Shown here in pieces: positions 22,757-33,989 of a DNA stretch of 64,000 nt; within the stretch, counting starts at the first letter, position 1, and each line of letters starts with the position of its first letter. Origin of the DNA: Miscanthus floridulus (taxonomy: Eukaryota > Streptophyta > Magnoliopsida > Poales > Poaceae); NCBI RefSeq assembly GCF_019320115.1, contig NC_089587.1, forward strand, positions 102,946,166-103,010,165. Direction: 5' to 3'. The notes under the pieces are model-generated. The model was given only the letters and a program-made list of their open reading frames with translations, had not been told where the DNA came from and did not search any database. Made by a program: the position numbers and the translations under genes.

Positions 22757-25700
22757 TGGGTGGTGAGCAGGAGCAGCGGTGGTACCTAGACTATGATGCC
22801 AGCAACCACATGATAGGGTCCAATGAAGCTTTCTCCGAGCTCGATGGCAACATGACCGTCACGGTGAAGTTCGGTGATAGCTCAAGGGTGGCGATCCGAG
22901 GGTGCGACACCATCATCTTTAGGTGCTAGAATGGTGAGCACCATGTGCTGATGGATGTGTACTACATCCTGTAGCTACGTTCAAGCATCATCAGCATCGG
23001 GCAGCTGGACAAGCGTAGATGAGAGGTACTGATTGAGAGCAGGATCCTAAAGATTCAGGATCGGGAGCGGCGTCTTCTCACAAAGGTAAAATGCTCATGT
23101 AATTGATTGTACCTGCTCGACTTGAAGGTGGAGCAGCCAATGTGCCTAGCAGCATGGCACACTGAGGAGTCGCGGCTATGGCATGACCGGTTCGACCATC
23201 TCAGCCTCGACACGCTCGATCGGCTAGAGAAGATGGTCTGAGGGTTGCCCCACATCAAGCACGCAGGCGAGCTATGTGATAGCTGCCTAGCCAGGAAGTA
23301 GAGGAGGGTGTCGTTCCTAAAGGCGGTCAAGTATCGCGCGATGGATGCTCTTGAGCTCGTCCACAAAGATCTCTGTGGGCCAATCATGCCAACCACAAAC
23401 GATGGCCGGCGGTACTTCCTCCAGCTCATGGATGATTGTAGTCGCTATATGTGGCTGCAATTCCTAATGAGCAAGGACGAGGTGGCGGAGGTGATCAAGA
23501 AGTTCAAGGCACACGTGGAGGCGGAGGGCGGCAAGAAGCTACGCATGCTATGGACTGATCACAGCGGCAAATTTACTTCGGTGGAGTTCGCTGCATACTG
23601 CGTGGGTCAGAGTGTGGTGCGACACCACACCACGTCGTACTTGCCATAGCAGAATGGCATGGTGGAGCGGTAGAGCCAGATTGTGGTTGGCATGGCTCGA
23701 TCCATGATGAAGGCCAAGAGCATGCCAGCAAGGTTCTAGGGTGAGGCGGTGACCACAGGGGTGTTCATCCTCAACCACGTGCCCACAAAGGCCCTGAAGG
23801 GTGTGACGCTGTTTGAAGCTTGGTATGGGCACAAGCCGAGCGTGTCCTTCCTCCAAACATTCGGCTGCATCGGTCACGTCAGGAAGACAAAGCCGGTCAT
23901 CACCAAACTGGAGGACAAGAGCACACCGATGGTGCTCCTGGGCTATGAGGAAGGTACCAAGGTGTACCGGCTCTATGACCTACATGGAGGCAAGGTGGTT
24001 GTCTCGTGCAACATCATGTTCAACGAGAAGGCGACCTAGGACTAGGACAATTCAGGCATGAGGGAAGTTGGCGGCTTCACCAGCACATTCGTCATCGAGC
24101 ACTTGGTCATCCATAGTGGTGGAGACACTGGAGAGGAGGTGCCAACAACTCTAGCAAACAAAGCCAAGCACTCCTAGGGCAGTGCCAAGCACTCTGGGAG
24201 GGGTGTCGAGTACTCCGAGAGTGGTGCCGAGCGGTCCTGCAATGGTGCCGATCACTCCAGGACGGGTGCCGAATGCTCCCATAGCAGAGCCGAGAGGTCT
24301 TGTAGTGGTGTCGACCACTCCAAGATTGGTGCTGAGCACTCCTATAGTGGTGCCAACCACTCCAAGAGTGGTGACAAGTGGTCCAAGAGTAGTGCCGAGC
24401 ACTGCAGTCGGGGAGCCAAGCACTCTAGGTGTTGTGCCAACCACTCCAGCGGAACAGGGGACTCCATCGACACCGATCGAGTTCGCCTCACCTCCAAGCG
24501 ACATCACAGAGTTCGTGGATGCTTTCCACGACGATGAGGAGGTGTGGTCCACAGGCTAGACGACATCATCGGTGGCACATAGCCCTCAGGCCTGGTGGGT
24601 CGACTGCTCAATGACCCAGAGTTTCTTCTCATCAATGTAGAGAAACCACATATGTTCGTGCTGGCCAAGCACGATGCAAATTGGAGATGGGTGATGCTAG
24701 AAGAGATGAAGGCGATCGAGGAAAATGAGACTTTGGAGCTCGTCCATCCACCTCTAGAATGCCATTTGATCGGCCTGAAGTGGGTGTACAAGGTCAAGCA
24801 GGACGAGCGCAGCGCCATTGTCAAGCACAAGGCACGCCTCATCACCCGAGGCTTTGTCCAGTGTGAGGGCATCGACTTCGAGGAAGTCCTTGTGCCAGTT
24901 GCATGCATGGAGTCTATTCAACTGCTGCTAGTTTTGGCAGCAGCGAAGGACTGGCGCGTCCATCATCTAAATGTAAAATTGACCTTCTTCAACGGTGAGC
25001 TGGCAGAGACGGTCTTCGTGAGGCAATCTCTGAGTTTCGCCATCAAGGTTGCGGAGCACAGGGTGCTCCAACTGTGCAAGGCACTCTATGGGCTGCAGCA
25101 GGCCCCATGAGCATGGAACACCAAGCTTGATGCCACGCTAGGCAAGCTTGGGTTCATGCAGTGCGCAACCCATCACACGCTCTACATGTGGTGACGGGGG
25201 AAGGAGGAGCACGTCGTTGGTGTATATGTGGATGACTTGATCGTTACCGGCGCACATGTGGAGGACATCGATAGTTTTAAGCATGAGATGTCAGCTCATT
25301 TTCGAATGAACAATCTCGGTGCGCTCTCCTACTACCTCAGCATCGAGGTGAGACAGGGGAAGGAGGCGCTAACGCTTGGTCAGAGTGCGTATGCTTCAAA
25401 GCTGTTAGAGCGGAGCGGCATGGCTGAGTGCAAGTCGTGCGTGACTCCGATGGAGGAGCGGCTGAAGCTAATGAAGGCCAGTACTATGGTGAAGGTAGAT
25501 GCAACACTCTACCGGAATATCATCGACAGTCTGTGCTACCTAGTCCACATGAGGCTAGATATTGCGTTCGTTGTGGGCTACATCACCCGCTTCATGGAGG
25601 ATCCCTGAGAAGATCACTGGGCCATGGTGAAGCGGCTGCTGCGCTACGTCAAGGGGACGATGGATCAGGTGATTGTCTTCCCCAAGACCCGTGGAAGTGG

Positions 25701-26202
25701 GCTGCAGCTCACTGTGTTTAGTGATGCAGACATGGTGGGGGGCATCAACGGACGACGAAGCACCTCTAGCGTGCTCGTCTTCCTTGGGTCGACTCCAATC
25801 TCATGGCTGTCGCTGAAATAGAAGGTGGTGGCGCTGTCCATGTGCGAGGCAGAGTACATGGCGGCGGCCACAGCATCGTGCCAAGTTGTGTGGTTGCACC
25901 GGCTGCTAGGTGAGCTGACAGGTGTGGAAGCTCACCCACCAGCACTGATGGTGGATAACTTGTCCGCCATCGCCCTTGTGAAGAATCCGATTCTCCACGA
26001 CCAGAGCAAGGACATTGATATCAAGTTACACTTCCTCAGGAACTATGTCGATGGAGGGCAGATCGTCATCGAGTTTGTCGAAATTGGTCGGCAACTCGCG
26101 GACATCCTCACCAAGCCGCTCAGCCATCTTCGGTTCATGGAGCTAAAGAAGATGATCAGCATGGTGGAGGTTCTAGGGTTAGCAGTAGGATTAGGGAAGA
26201 AT
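22757..26202 (+). pseudogene. copia-2 pol: protease, integrase, reverse transcriptase, RNase H (many stops)
   Basis: Protease: WYLDYDASNHM near 22780, where the usual D-S-G is D-Y-D. The integrase zinc-binding part (WHDRFDHL and LCDSC) is at about 23180-23290. The core (VHKDLCGP, WTDHSGKF, NGMVER) ends near 23670. A Pro/Thr/Val-rich linker with roughly 10-residue repeats occupies 24180-24470. RT spans about 24600-25600 with YVDDLIVTG at 25225-25250, and RNase H (SDADMVGG, EAEYMA) is at 25710-26120. About twenty in-frame stops are present; those I checked are TAG or TGA at likely CAG, TGG or CGA codons, with no TAA noted. Inactive. Confidence 0.85.
24182..24470 (+). repeat. Tandem ~30-bp coding repeats in copia-2 integrase-RT linker
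   Basis: Imperfect units with the theme GTGCCAAGCACTCC encode a VPSTPxVV-like decapeptide about ten times over. They lie between integrase and RT, where Copia polyproteins have a variable linker. The repeats could have grown by replication slippage. Confidence 0.6.
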
Positions 26203-26550
26203 TGTAAAGTAATATGTTGCTCTCCCACTCCTTACACGCGGCAGGGGCAGGCGCCGAAAAGGGCTCCCTGCCGCACTGTAGCCACAACAGGGGCAGGCGC
26301 CAAAGTCAGCCCCATCGTCACATCTAGTCACTATAGCAGCATGGCAGCCTGGTGTGTCTGTATATTAGGATTAGATGGGTAGAGTTATATATATAGCTTC
26401 CCACTGCAACTCAGTAAATAGAGCGAGTTCAGTTTTGCCATCTGCTCTGCATAGCTCCGGCCAATGCTGGTGCTTGTGCTGTGTGTGCGCTCTGTTCTCC
26501 CTCCCTTCTTCTACCTCTAGCCATAGTGTGTGGTCGGTAACGACGGTGAG
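26203..26550 (+). repeat. copia-2 3' LTR, truncated at its end
   Basis: Begins TGTAAAGTAATATG after a purine-rich AGGATTAGGGAAGA that can serve as polypurine tract. It matches the 5' LTR up to CGACGGTGAG and then stops where the MULE terminal repeat begins. A TATATATATA box lies at 26386-26395. The last ~38 bases present at 8666-8699 are absent here. Confidence 0.82.
26386..26395 (+). promoter_or_regulatory. TATA box in copia-2 3' LTR
   Basis: TATATATATA in the middle of the LTR, at the place that reads GTATACATA in the 5' copy. It suits the U3/R boundary. Confidence 0.45.
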
Positions 26551-26784
26551 GAAATTTTTAAAATTTTAACACTTTTTCAAAACTAATTTTAAATCTAACA
26601 CTGTTGTTTTTTTTAAAACTAACACTTTGGCCGCGCCTATTGCCCTGGCACGACCAAATGCCTATGCTGCGCCATGTATGGTGGCGCGGCAGAGGGCTGA
26701 TGTGGCGGCGACCAGAAGCGCTAACCACTGATGTGGCAGGGCTCTGCCGCCCTGATCTGTGGCATGGTAAAGCCGGGTATAACC
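26551..26784. repeat. MULE left terminal inverted repeat
   Basis: Pairs with 33102-33368. An AT-rich outer ~90 bp is followed by a GC-rich inner part with TGGCGCGGCA-type motifs. Similarity continues weakly inward to about 26850. Confidence 0.88.
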
Positions 26785-27054
26785 TCCGCCGCGGCCTGCA
26801 TGCCCGAGCAGTCACCATTCCTGAGCAGCGCAGCAAGGTAGCCTGGCCGTCGAGCACGCCGTCCGCCCACCCGTGCCAGCCCGCCCGCCCGTGCCAGCAA
26901 GCCAGCCGCATCCGCCCACCCACGCCAGCCAGGCGGCCAGGCCACCGGCCGCCGCGCCCGCTCATCGGCCAGAACCTCCGGTCACACACGGCGGCTGCCC
27001 GCCTAGGCCTACGCCCGCGCCTCCCGGCCCGGTCTTGCGTGCTGCAGCGAGGTA

Positions 27055-27290
27055 CTCCACTAATATAGTTAGCACAGTTAGTAAAGTTAGTAAAATTATT
27101 AAAGTATAGTTAGTAAAGTTAGTTAGTTTAGTTAGCATACGTAATATAATAAGTTAGTATATATAGTAAAGTTAGGTAGTTTAGTTAGTACAGTTATTGA
27201 CTCTAGTTGTACATTGGATTTAGTCTAATTAGTTGTTGTAGTTAGCCTTATATAGATGTTAATATTTGATTAGTTAGTATAGTTATAGTG
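27055..27290. repeat. AGTTAGTA-rich low-complexity tract
   Basis: Irregular repeats of AGTTAGT(A/T) and TAGTTAGTT separate the left TIR from the transposase gene, in the position of its 5' untranslated or intron sequence. Confidence 0.6.
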
Positions 27291-27340
27291 GACGAAATGC
27301 TTTCGATGACTTGATGAAGTTTCTTGAAATGCTTTTGCAG

Positions 27341-30330
27341 ATGGATTGTTGTGTTAGAGTTTTGTACGGAGGAAGTGTTGGAGAGAAGATGGTATGTTTG
27401 AGGATATGGAAGAAGAATTGAAATGGTTTGATGAACCTCCTAGCTTCAACGACCTTTGTGTCCGTTTGAATACAAAGTTTGATAGTGATTTCACACTGAA
27501 GGGGAGGTTTGATACTGGGAAGACTAGGGCACACTATGTCCTCATACCCTTGTGCGACCCTGCTCACTGGTCCTGCTACACTAGGGTTCTCCAAGGTTCC
27601 AATGTGCCCATGGCTGAGGTGGTGGTGGAGAATGGGTACAGGATGCATGGTGTTCAGGACGGCCCGTCCATTGATGGTTTTGGAGGCAATGAACAAGAAT
27701 TTGGGGTCAAAGGGGAAGCAACTCAGGATAACATGGATTTGGATGGTCAGTTGACATAGGAGTAGTTTCATTCAACTGCAGTAGGCTGTATAAGCAATGA
27801 CTTCGATGTGAATGAGTTCGAACGGGAAGAGGAGGAGCAGGAGGAGGAGGACAGGATCGGTGATGTACTTAGCAATGATTCAGACGATTCTTATGATGAC
27901 CAAGGAGGTACAGATACTATGGCAACACCGGCTGATGCTATGCCAGTACTAGTTCATACTATGCCATTACTAGTACCAACTAAGGTTTTGCAAGGTGTCC
28001 ATGCTCAGGGTAGACTAGTCACAGATTTGGCTGTAGATGATACCCCCTATGATTCATGGGCTAGAATTAGCGAAGCGCAGCAGTATGTTCCACCACCACC
28101 TTACACAGCGACTGAGCTTGAGCAACTAAGGTCCAAGAACATACCTTTCAGGGGCATTCTGAACTATAGGGATGTCAGCATGACAGATATGGTAGTTTGT
28201 GATACCAGTCTCCAGCTGTGTAGGAATTCATTATATAACCATGAGAAAGAAACCCTTAGGAAAGGGATGATATTCAACATAATGTCAGAGATGAAACTCT
28301 TCCTTCAGGACCATGCTGTGTACCACCATAGACCGTACACCGTCACTCATTTGGACCAGGAGTTGAGGTACCACTTGATATGCAAAAACGGTTATCTGTG
28401 GAGGTTAAATGCACGAAGGAGACAGAGTGATGGCAAGTGGAGGATAACTAAACTTGTTGAACCCCAATCTTGCCTAGACAATAGGGGGAAGGAAAATCAT
28501 CAGCAACTCACTGCATGTTACCTTGCCCATCGTATATTGGGGCTCGTTGATGACAATAATGACATCTCGGTGTATTCTTTACAACAGTCTATATCTGGAT
28601 TCGTTAGGTACGATGTGACATACGGAAAGTCTTGGCGTGCTAAGCAAATTGCTTTGGCGATTCGATGGGGTACTTGGGAGGAAGCGTACAACAGGGTGCC
28701 CTGCATCTTATGTGCAATGCATTATTACAACCCTGGCTTGAAATGGTTTGTGGACACCGGAGGGATGTTTTTCTGAGACCCATTGAGGCATGTCCTCTAT
28801 CGTGTGTTCTGGTCGTTCGCGCAAACGGAACATGCATTCCAGTTTCGTCGGCCAATCGTACTTGTTGATGGCACTTTCCAAATAGGAAAGTACAGGGGCA
28901 CCTTGATGATGGCTGCTGCTGTTGATCCTGAGGACCAGATAGTACCCGTGGCTTTTGCTTTAGCAGAGGGAGAGAATAATGAATCGTGGTCATGGTTCAT
29001 GCGGCTTCTACGTGTGCAAGTGCTTGGTCCAACTCGTACTATATGTTTGATCTCCGACCATCACGTAGGGATTCTTTATGCCACAGCTGAGCATATAGAT
29101 GGGTTCCCGCCTCTAGTACATAGATGGTGCATGAGACACTTTGTCGCTAATTTCTGGCGGCATCAGCGGAAGCAGGAGGTATGTGACAAGGTAAAGGCTC
29201 TATGTTGTGTACGTACAGAGCACCAGATCAAGGAGACAAAGAGAGAACTAGACAATATGGTAAATGCAGCGAGAAAGGCCTAGTTAGAGGCCCAGATGGA
29301 ATAGAAGGCTCAGTGGGCGTTAGCATATGATGAGGGGGGTTTCAGGTATGGCATCATGACCACTAACTCCTCAGAGTCCTTCAACCGTGTATTCACCGGA
29401 GTTCGATCATTGCCTGTGTCTGGAATTGTTGAGTTCTCCTTTCATAAGTGCAATGAATATTTTGTGAAGAGGTGGGAACTTGCGTAGAGAAATATAGCTG
29501 AGCAGGGGTGTTTTGGAAAGGCCAGAGCTAAACATTTGAAGGAGGCCGAGGAATTGGCCAAGCAGCACACCGCCGAGCCGTATGGACTCCGCCGCCATAT
29601 CTTTAGTGTACGGGGCAAGGGTGGCACAAGCTTGGGCGGTGAACATTATGGTGGACGAAACTATCGAGTTGATCTTGAAAAGGTAGAGTGCAGTTGCAAC
29701 GTCCCTCAGATCATGCATGCCCCATGCTCTCTATGATCACGGCCTGCAGCGTTTGAGGTTACAACTATGAGGATCTGCCATATATGTCACCCTTGTATCT
29801 CCGTTCGAACACCATTAGTATTTGGGAGATGAGCTTCGAGCCATACCTTGACCCAACGCAATGGCCACCTTATAATGGTTATGACTACGTGCCGCATCTG
29901 GATCTAATGAAGGTAGGGAAGGGTAGGAGGAAGAAGAAGCGACTAAAGGGGGACATGGACGCTATGAGAGGGTACGACGAAGACATATATGGTGGGGGAG
30001 ACTTCAACGAGACCCGTGGCAGTAATCTTTTCTCCGTTTGCAAACAATCTAGCCACAAGGCTAGCCGACATAGAAGACAACATGTGATTTCATATTGTGT
30101 CCGTATTGCATAACAAGTAGTTCAAATTTTGCAATGCTACATAATGTTAATCTAAAATTTGTTAATTTGAACACTCTAACCCTTTGTTTATCATTTTGTA
30201 ACAGGATAGCCCCTCCCACGCCGCACTAGCTGTGCCCCTTCTTGATGTGGAGTACGACGACCCCCTTCTTCTACCGGACGACGAGGTTTCCAAGAGGCGT
30301 TCAAGGGATCCTTACATTCGTGGGACTTAG
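27341..30330 (+). pseudogene. mudrA-like: mudrA-like MULE transposase (nonsense codons and frameshifts)
   Basis: Catalyses cut-and-paste transposition of the MULE. ATG 27341 follows a splice-acceptor-like CTTTTGCAG. Regions in order: an acidic stretch (27808-27880); a Mutator DNA-binding N-domain with KGMIFNIMSEMKLFL and CKNGYLWRLNARR (about 28250-28500); a MULE transposase core with VDGTF, ISDHH and ENNESWSWF (28860-29060) as D/D/E candidates; SFNRV; a SWIM zinc finger CSCNVPQIMHAPC (29690-29730); and a C-terminal basic region with a degenerate knuckle (CKQSSHKASRH). A short last exon (about 30205-30330) follows an intron ending TTTGTAACAG. Damage: TAG at 27757, 27763, 29281 and others, TGA at 28774, and frameshifts near 27385 and 29735. 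Confidence 0.88.
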
Positions 30331-30517
30331 TTCATTATGTCGAACGAATATTGTCATCGAAAACTTGTAGACTCATAAACCAATCAAAATGTTGTGTGAC
30401 AACTTATAGTTTTGTCCATTTATTTTTGTCTATTTATTTGCTTCATGTTCGGTTTGTACAGCACTTGTAGTTTTGTACAGCACCGACAACAACTCAATTG
30501 TAGTTGGCCATTGTCTA

Positions 30518-30655
30518 TCCGCGTCACTGCTACGCCATGGTCTATGGCGCGTCACTGATGCGCCATGTACTATGGCGCGGCACAGACACATCGTGGGCTC
30601 TAGCGTGGCACAACCATGCCTATGGAGCACCAGAACCTGGGCTATGGCGCGACAA
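30518..30655. repeat. TIR-like GGCGCG motif block between the two MULE genes
   Basis: About four copies of a TATGGCGCG(G/A)CA-like motif lie between the convergent 3' ends of the MULE genes. The same motif type fills the inner part of both TIRs. It may be a remnant internal TIR or a transposase-binding cluster. Confidence 0.45.
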
Positions 30656-30856
30656 ATGATTACGTTCGTTTTAGAAATTTTGAACGCATGATACAAACAG
30701 ATGTGATCACTTAAGATCGATCATGGGTAATTCGAGTACATGATACATGGGTACAATATATCAGTAGTTCAAATAGAATATAAGACAACACAATTGAATT
30801 TCTACTACATAGCTACATTGACCATTAATAAAGCATGGAACTAACAGACGACGCAA

Positions 30857-32671
30857 TCAAAAACCCTCATCGTCCGAGTACCAATCCTCAACCACAACCC
30901 TGTTGCTGTGGCTAGGGTCACCTGCATTGCCCTGATCTGCCTTTCGCCTCTAGTAAGCGGCCTCCACTTCATCTGCGGTCTCTGCGGCCTGAGTGAAGAA
31001 CGCGTCGTCATCCTCCTCCGCCTACAAGCCCGCCTCTGCTAGAGCAATGAGCTCGCTCAGTCTGGCAGTGTCGTCCTCAGCCTCCTCCGCCTGTAAGCCC
31101 GCCTCTGCTAGAGTGATGAGCTTGCTCAGTCTAGCAGTGTCGTCTTTAGCCTCATCCACCTGCAAGCCTACCTCTGCTAGAGCGATGAGCTCGCTGAGTC
31201 TGGCAGTGTTGTCCTCATCCTTGTCCCCCTCATCAGACAACACAATCGGTGATTCAACGGTGTGACCAGCTCACTTTCTATGCTGATCTAGCTTCTTTTC
31301 CTCATACATTGCATGGGCCACCTCTGCAGCATGGTCCTCGCTGCATCCAATGTATAAAATGCAATCAGTTAGCAACGCGATTATATTACATTTAAAATCA
31401 GGCAACGAAAAAAGGCTTTTAAGCACTCACTGGCACATAATGAAATAACATGCTCGTTCAAGACCTACATCTGTACTCTTGTCTCCTCCCTTGCCTCCTT
31501 CCTTGCCCTCTCCTCCTCTAATGCCACCCGTCTCTCCAATCCCCATTTGACAAGCCCAACGTCGATCGGGTTACAAATACCGCACTGTCTAGCAAACTCA
31601 CGCATCTTGTCTTTGTGATGTTTAACAAAAAGGTTGACGTAGTCAGGTCCATATCCCCTCTTCCGTGCAATTACTTACCTCCCCTTCAGTTCATCCAAGA
31701 ACTTAGCTTGACCATCATAACATTCCCACCTGCATTTCCTTGTGCTCTGTTCAAACGATATATTATATCATATATGCCTTAGCAAAATAAATAAAATACG
31801 ATTTCATAGTTACCACAAAAATAACCAACCTCATCATAATCAATCATATGGCCGCAATAATGGCCTATTCCAAGCTCCGAAGGGACTAGACCGTAGTTGG
31901 ATTTAACACCACATTCGCACTTGACTGGTGGTGCTTTGTAAATTAACCTTTCTTTCTTCTTTTGTTTTGCTTTTGGAGGTTCTTCGGGCCATTTGTTCTT
32001 AGGACCATACAACCACTCCTTGAAACGACACTTCTCTATTGAATACACCTAAATAACGTGACATTAGTACATGACACATATAGCTCAACATTTCAACAAA
32101 TACACTTTGCACTTACTTCATGCTTGTTTGGACACATAAACTCCAACGTATTGTCAGGGTTTATCATGGCTCGGTCTCCGCAATGGCACAGAGGAGATTC
32201 CTCGAGTCGTCTAACTGCGGCTAAGTGCTTCTCCTTAGCCGTCATTGGAGGGGGGTTAGGGGGTGGTGGAACTCACCGCTCGAAGTGCTCTCGTGGATAT
32301 CGCCCTCTCCACCAATCGTCGAAAAGGAGGTACCTAGGGTCAAACTTGTCTACACCGTCAATCCACTGAAAGAAAAACACCTCTCATAGTCCTACACAAC
32401 AAAAATTCAACAAAATATTAGTAATCTAGTAATACAAATGAAGAAAAAGATAGTGGAAACAATTACTTACATTAAAATGACTGCACGTGTAGAAGCAACG
32501 AGCCGCTGTGTTCGGATGTCTCGATTGAAACACGTCGGCCAGACGACCACAGTCACAATTAGGGATAGGGAGTTCAGGAGGGATGGGGGCATCTTTGCTA
32601 GACTCGTCGGGGTACATTTCTCTAGGACGACCCCGTTTTCACCATAACTGCTCCCGAAACATGTCTTCCAT
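30857..32671 (-). pseudogene. Second MULE gene: multi-exon protein with three CxCG zinc-ribbon (GRF-like) units and 23-aa repeats
   Basis: Minus strand, convergent with the transposase, in the position of mudrB in MuDR. Five exons with GT-AG borders can be read: 32671-32471, 32365-32117, 32048-31830, 31746-31431 and 31340-30857. The first three are whole numbers of codons in phase 0. Each of these exons carries one unit: NCDCGRLADVF...CFYTC, PLCHCGDRAM...FMCPN and VKCECGVKSN...HYCGH. The pattern resembles GRF zinc ribbons, which bind nucleic acid in other proteins. Exon 4 is a charged helical region. Exon 5 has three copies of a 23-residue unit (DTARLSELIALAEAGLQ) and an acidic end. Stops occur in every exon except exon 3, and the exon 4/5 join is off by one base, so this copy is broken. 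It is not recognisably MURB; its function is unknown. Confidence 0.7.
31022..31230 (-). repeat. Three tandem 69-bp coding units in the second MULE gene
   Basis: Three copies of about 69 bp, each encoding a Leu/Ala/Glu-rich 23-residue unit (ARLSELIALAEAGLQ theme), likely helical. They are clear in the plus strand as repeated GCCTCTGCTAGAG. Confidence 0.75.
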
Positions 32672-33101
32672 CTAATAAAACAGTTCAAATTAAACATCAA
32701 TCAAAACAAGACAAATTAATGTAAAATGTAATCATTTGCAATGCAACTAAAATTTTATAAACAAAAATTATAGCAACAAAAATATACATGGCAAACATAC
32801 TTCTAACTAAATCAAACTAATATCTTCACCATAGTTCTCAAACATAATTTTCCTACTAACCTTAACTTCCATTCATAATATCCTATCCACCATTCAAACG
32901 AAATTAAAATGTGCGTCATTACCTAGAACTAGGACGAGGGGGGAGGGAGGCGGCCGGGGAATGGAAGGGAAGGGAGGGAGGCGGCAATGGAGGGCCGGGC
33001 TACCGCCGTTCGTGGCGCGGCGGCCGGCGTGCTTGGCGACGGGCGGGTGCGGGAGCGACGCCTAGGCAGCCTTGCTGCTCGGGTAGCGAGACTGGCCGCG
33101 G

Positions 33102-33368
33102 GGTTATACCCGGCTCTGTCGCGCCACGGATCAGGGCGCGGCACTGCCGCGCCAAGATCGGTGGCACGGTAGAGCCCTGCCTCGTTAGCGGTCAACGCTT
33201 CTGCTCGCTGCCACGTTAGCCCTCTGCCGCGCCGCCATGCGTGGCGCGGCACATGCATTTGGCCGTGCCAGGGCAATAGGCGCGGCCAAAAGTGTTAGTT
33301 TTTAAAAAAACCGACAGTGTTAAATTTAAAATTAGTTTCGAAAAGGTGTTAAAATTAAAAATAAATTC
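33102..33368. repeat. MULE right terminal inverted repeat
   Basis: Reverse complement of the left TIR with a few substitutions and an extra ~30-bp GC-rich insert (around 33135-33165). The outer end reads AAAATTAAAAATAAATTC. Confidence 0.88.
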
Positions 33369-33989
33369 TAAGCAGACACTGACCTGACTAGTCCTCTCCA
33401 CGATGCAGCCGGAAACGTGTAACCACGTTCCCGATTCACACACATTTATGTTCCCATATTATAAAATAATACCCTATGTTCCTGTTCCCTTTGAAAACAT
33501 GGCTGCTAAGCAGGAATGTCACCAGCAAAATTTAAGTTATAGTATATATAAGCCCAGATCTCTAACCTTATTAAATTGTTTACGAGAGATCTAATTAAAC
33601 TAAAGTCTTTTTATTAGTACACTCGTCGGTCGCCATTTTCTTTTACAAGGTGTATTATAATTTTTCATGATAGAATAGGGTGTGTATACGTTTATAAAGG
33701 TTTATATTTATATAGTTATGTTTATAGAAGTGAGTGTGTCTATGTATGTGAACGTGTGTATATCACCACATTTGTAGAGGTGAGTATGCTTGAGCGTCCG
33801 TTGACTGTGACTTGAAATACAACATTATATTTAGCAATTATAGGACATCTGTACACGCCAGACCAGGCTTTGCTCTATATATACCTATATAGCAGACAAG
33901 CTAAAAATCATGAATTCAAATACTCACGTCTTGACCTAGCTCCAACCTGTAGGCTCGTTTAGCAAGTTCGCCCGGGTAAGCCGGTAACC
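33369..33989 (+). promoter_or_regulatory. Upstream region and TATA box of the germin-like gene
   Basis: No gene is seen. A TATA box CTATATATA lies at 33874-33882, about 108 bases before the ATG at 33990, a normal distance for a short 5' leader. Further upstream (33650-33800) the DNA is a GT/TA-rich stretch that may be decayed repeat. Confidence 0.5.

Larger units (their letters stand above)
6431..26550 (+). mobile_element. copia-2: old plus-strand Ty1/Copia element hosting three other insertions
   Basis: Short LTRs (about 0.4 kb) flank a decayed gag-pol. The 5' LTR is in two pieces (6431-6698 and 8666-8699) and its first ~87 bases are lost to the SIRE-1 insertion. A solo SIRE LTR (6699-8660) sits inside this LTR and a full Tekay element (8872-21855) sits inside gag. 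The 3' LTR (26203-26550) lacks its last ~38 bases, where the MULE begins. Since all three insertions lie in it, copia-2 is the oldest layer of this nest. Gene order gag, protease, integrase, RT, RNase H is that of Copia. I do not assign a lineage with confidence. Confidence 0.87.
26551..33368 (+). mobile_element. MULE (Mutator-like) DNA transposon with two convergent genes, ~6.8 kb
   Basis: Long terminal inverted repeats (26551-26784 and 33102-33368) match closely when one is reverse-complemented, through the TTTTAACAC-type start, the GGCCGCGCCTATTGCCCTGGCAC core and GGGTATAACC. Between them lie a mudrA-like gene on the plus strand and a second gene on the minus strand, so the overall plan resembles maize MuDR (mudrA and mudrB converging). 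No matching 9-bp duplication flanks it: left GACGGTGAG, right TAAGCAGAC. A rearrangement at the copia-2 junction is likely. Both genes contain stops, so this copy looks non-functional. Confidence 0.9.

Noticed and set aside
26604..27109. Pro/Arg-rich open frames near the MULE left end
   Set aside because: They fall in the GC-rich inner TIR and vanish in the homologous right TIR frame.
31022..31243. Regular repeats as a possible CRISPR or satellite
   Set aside because: The three 69-bp units keep an open frame and belong to exon 5 of the MULE second gene.
32911..33276. Gly/Arg-rich open frames near the MULE right end
   Set aside because: Same reason: GC-rich TIR sequence without conserved protein pattern.
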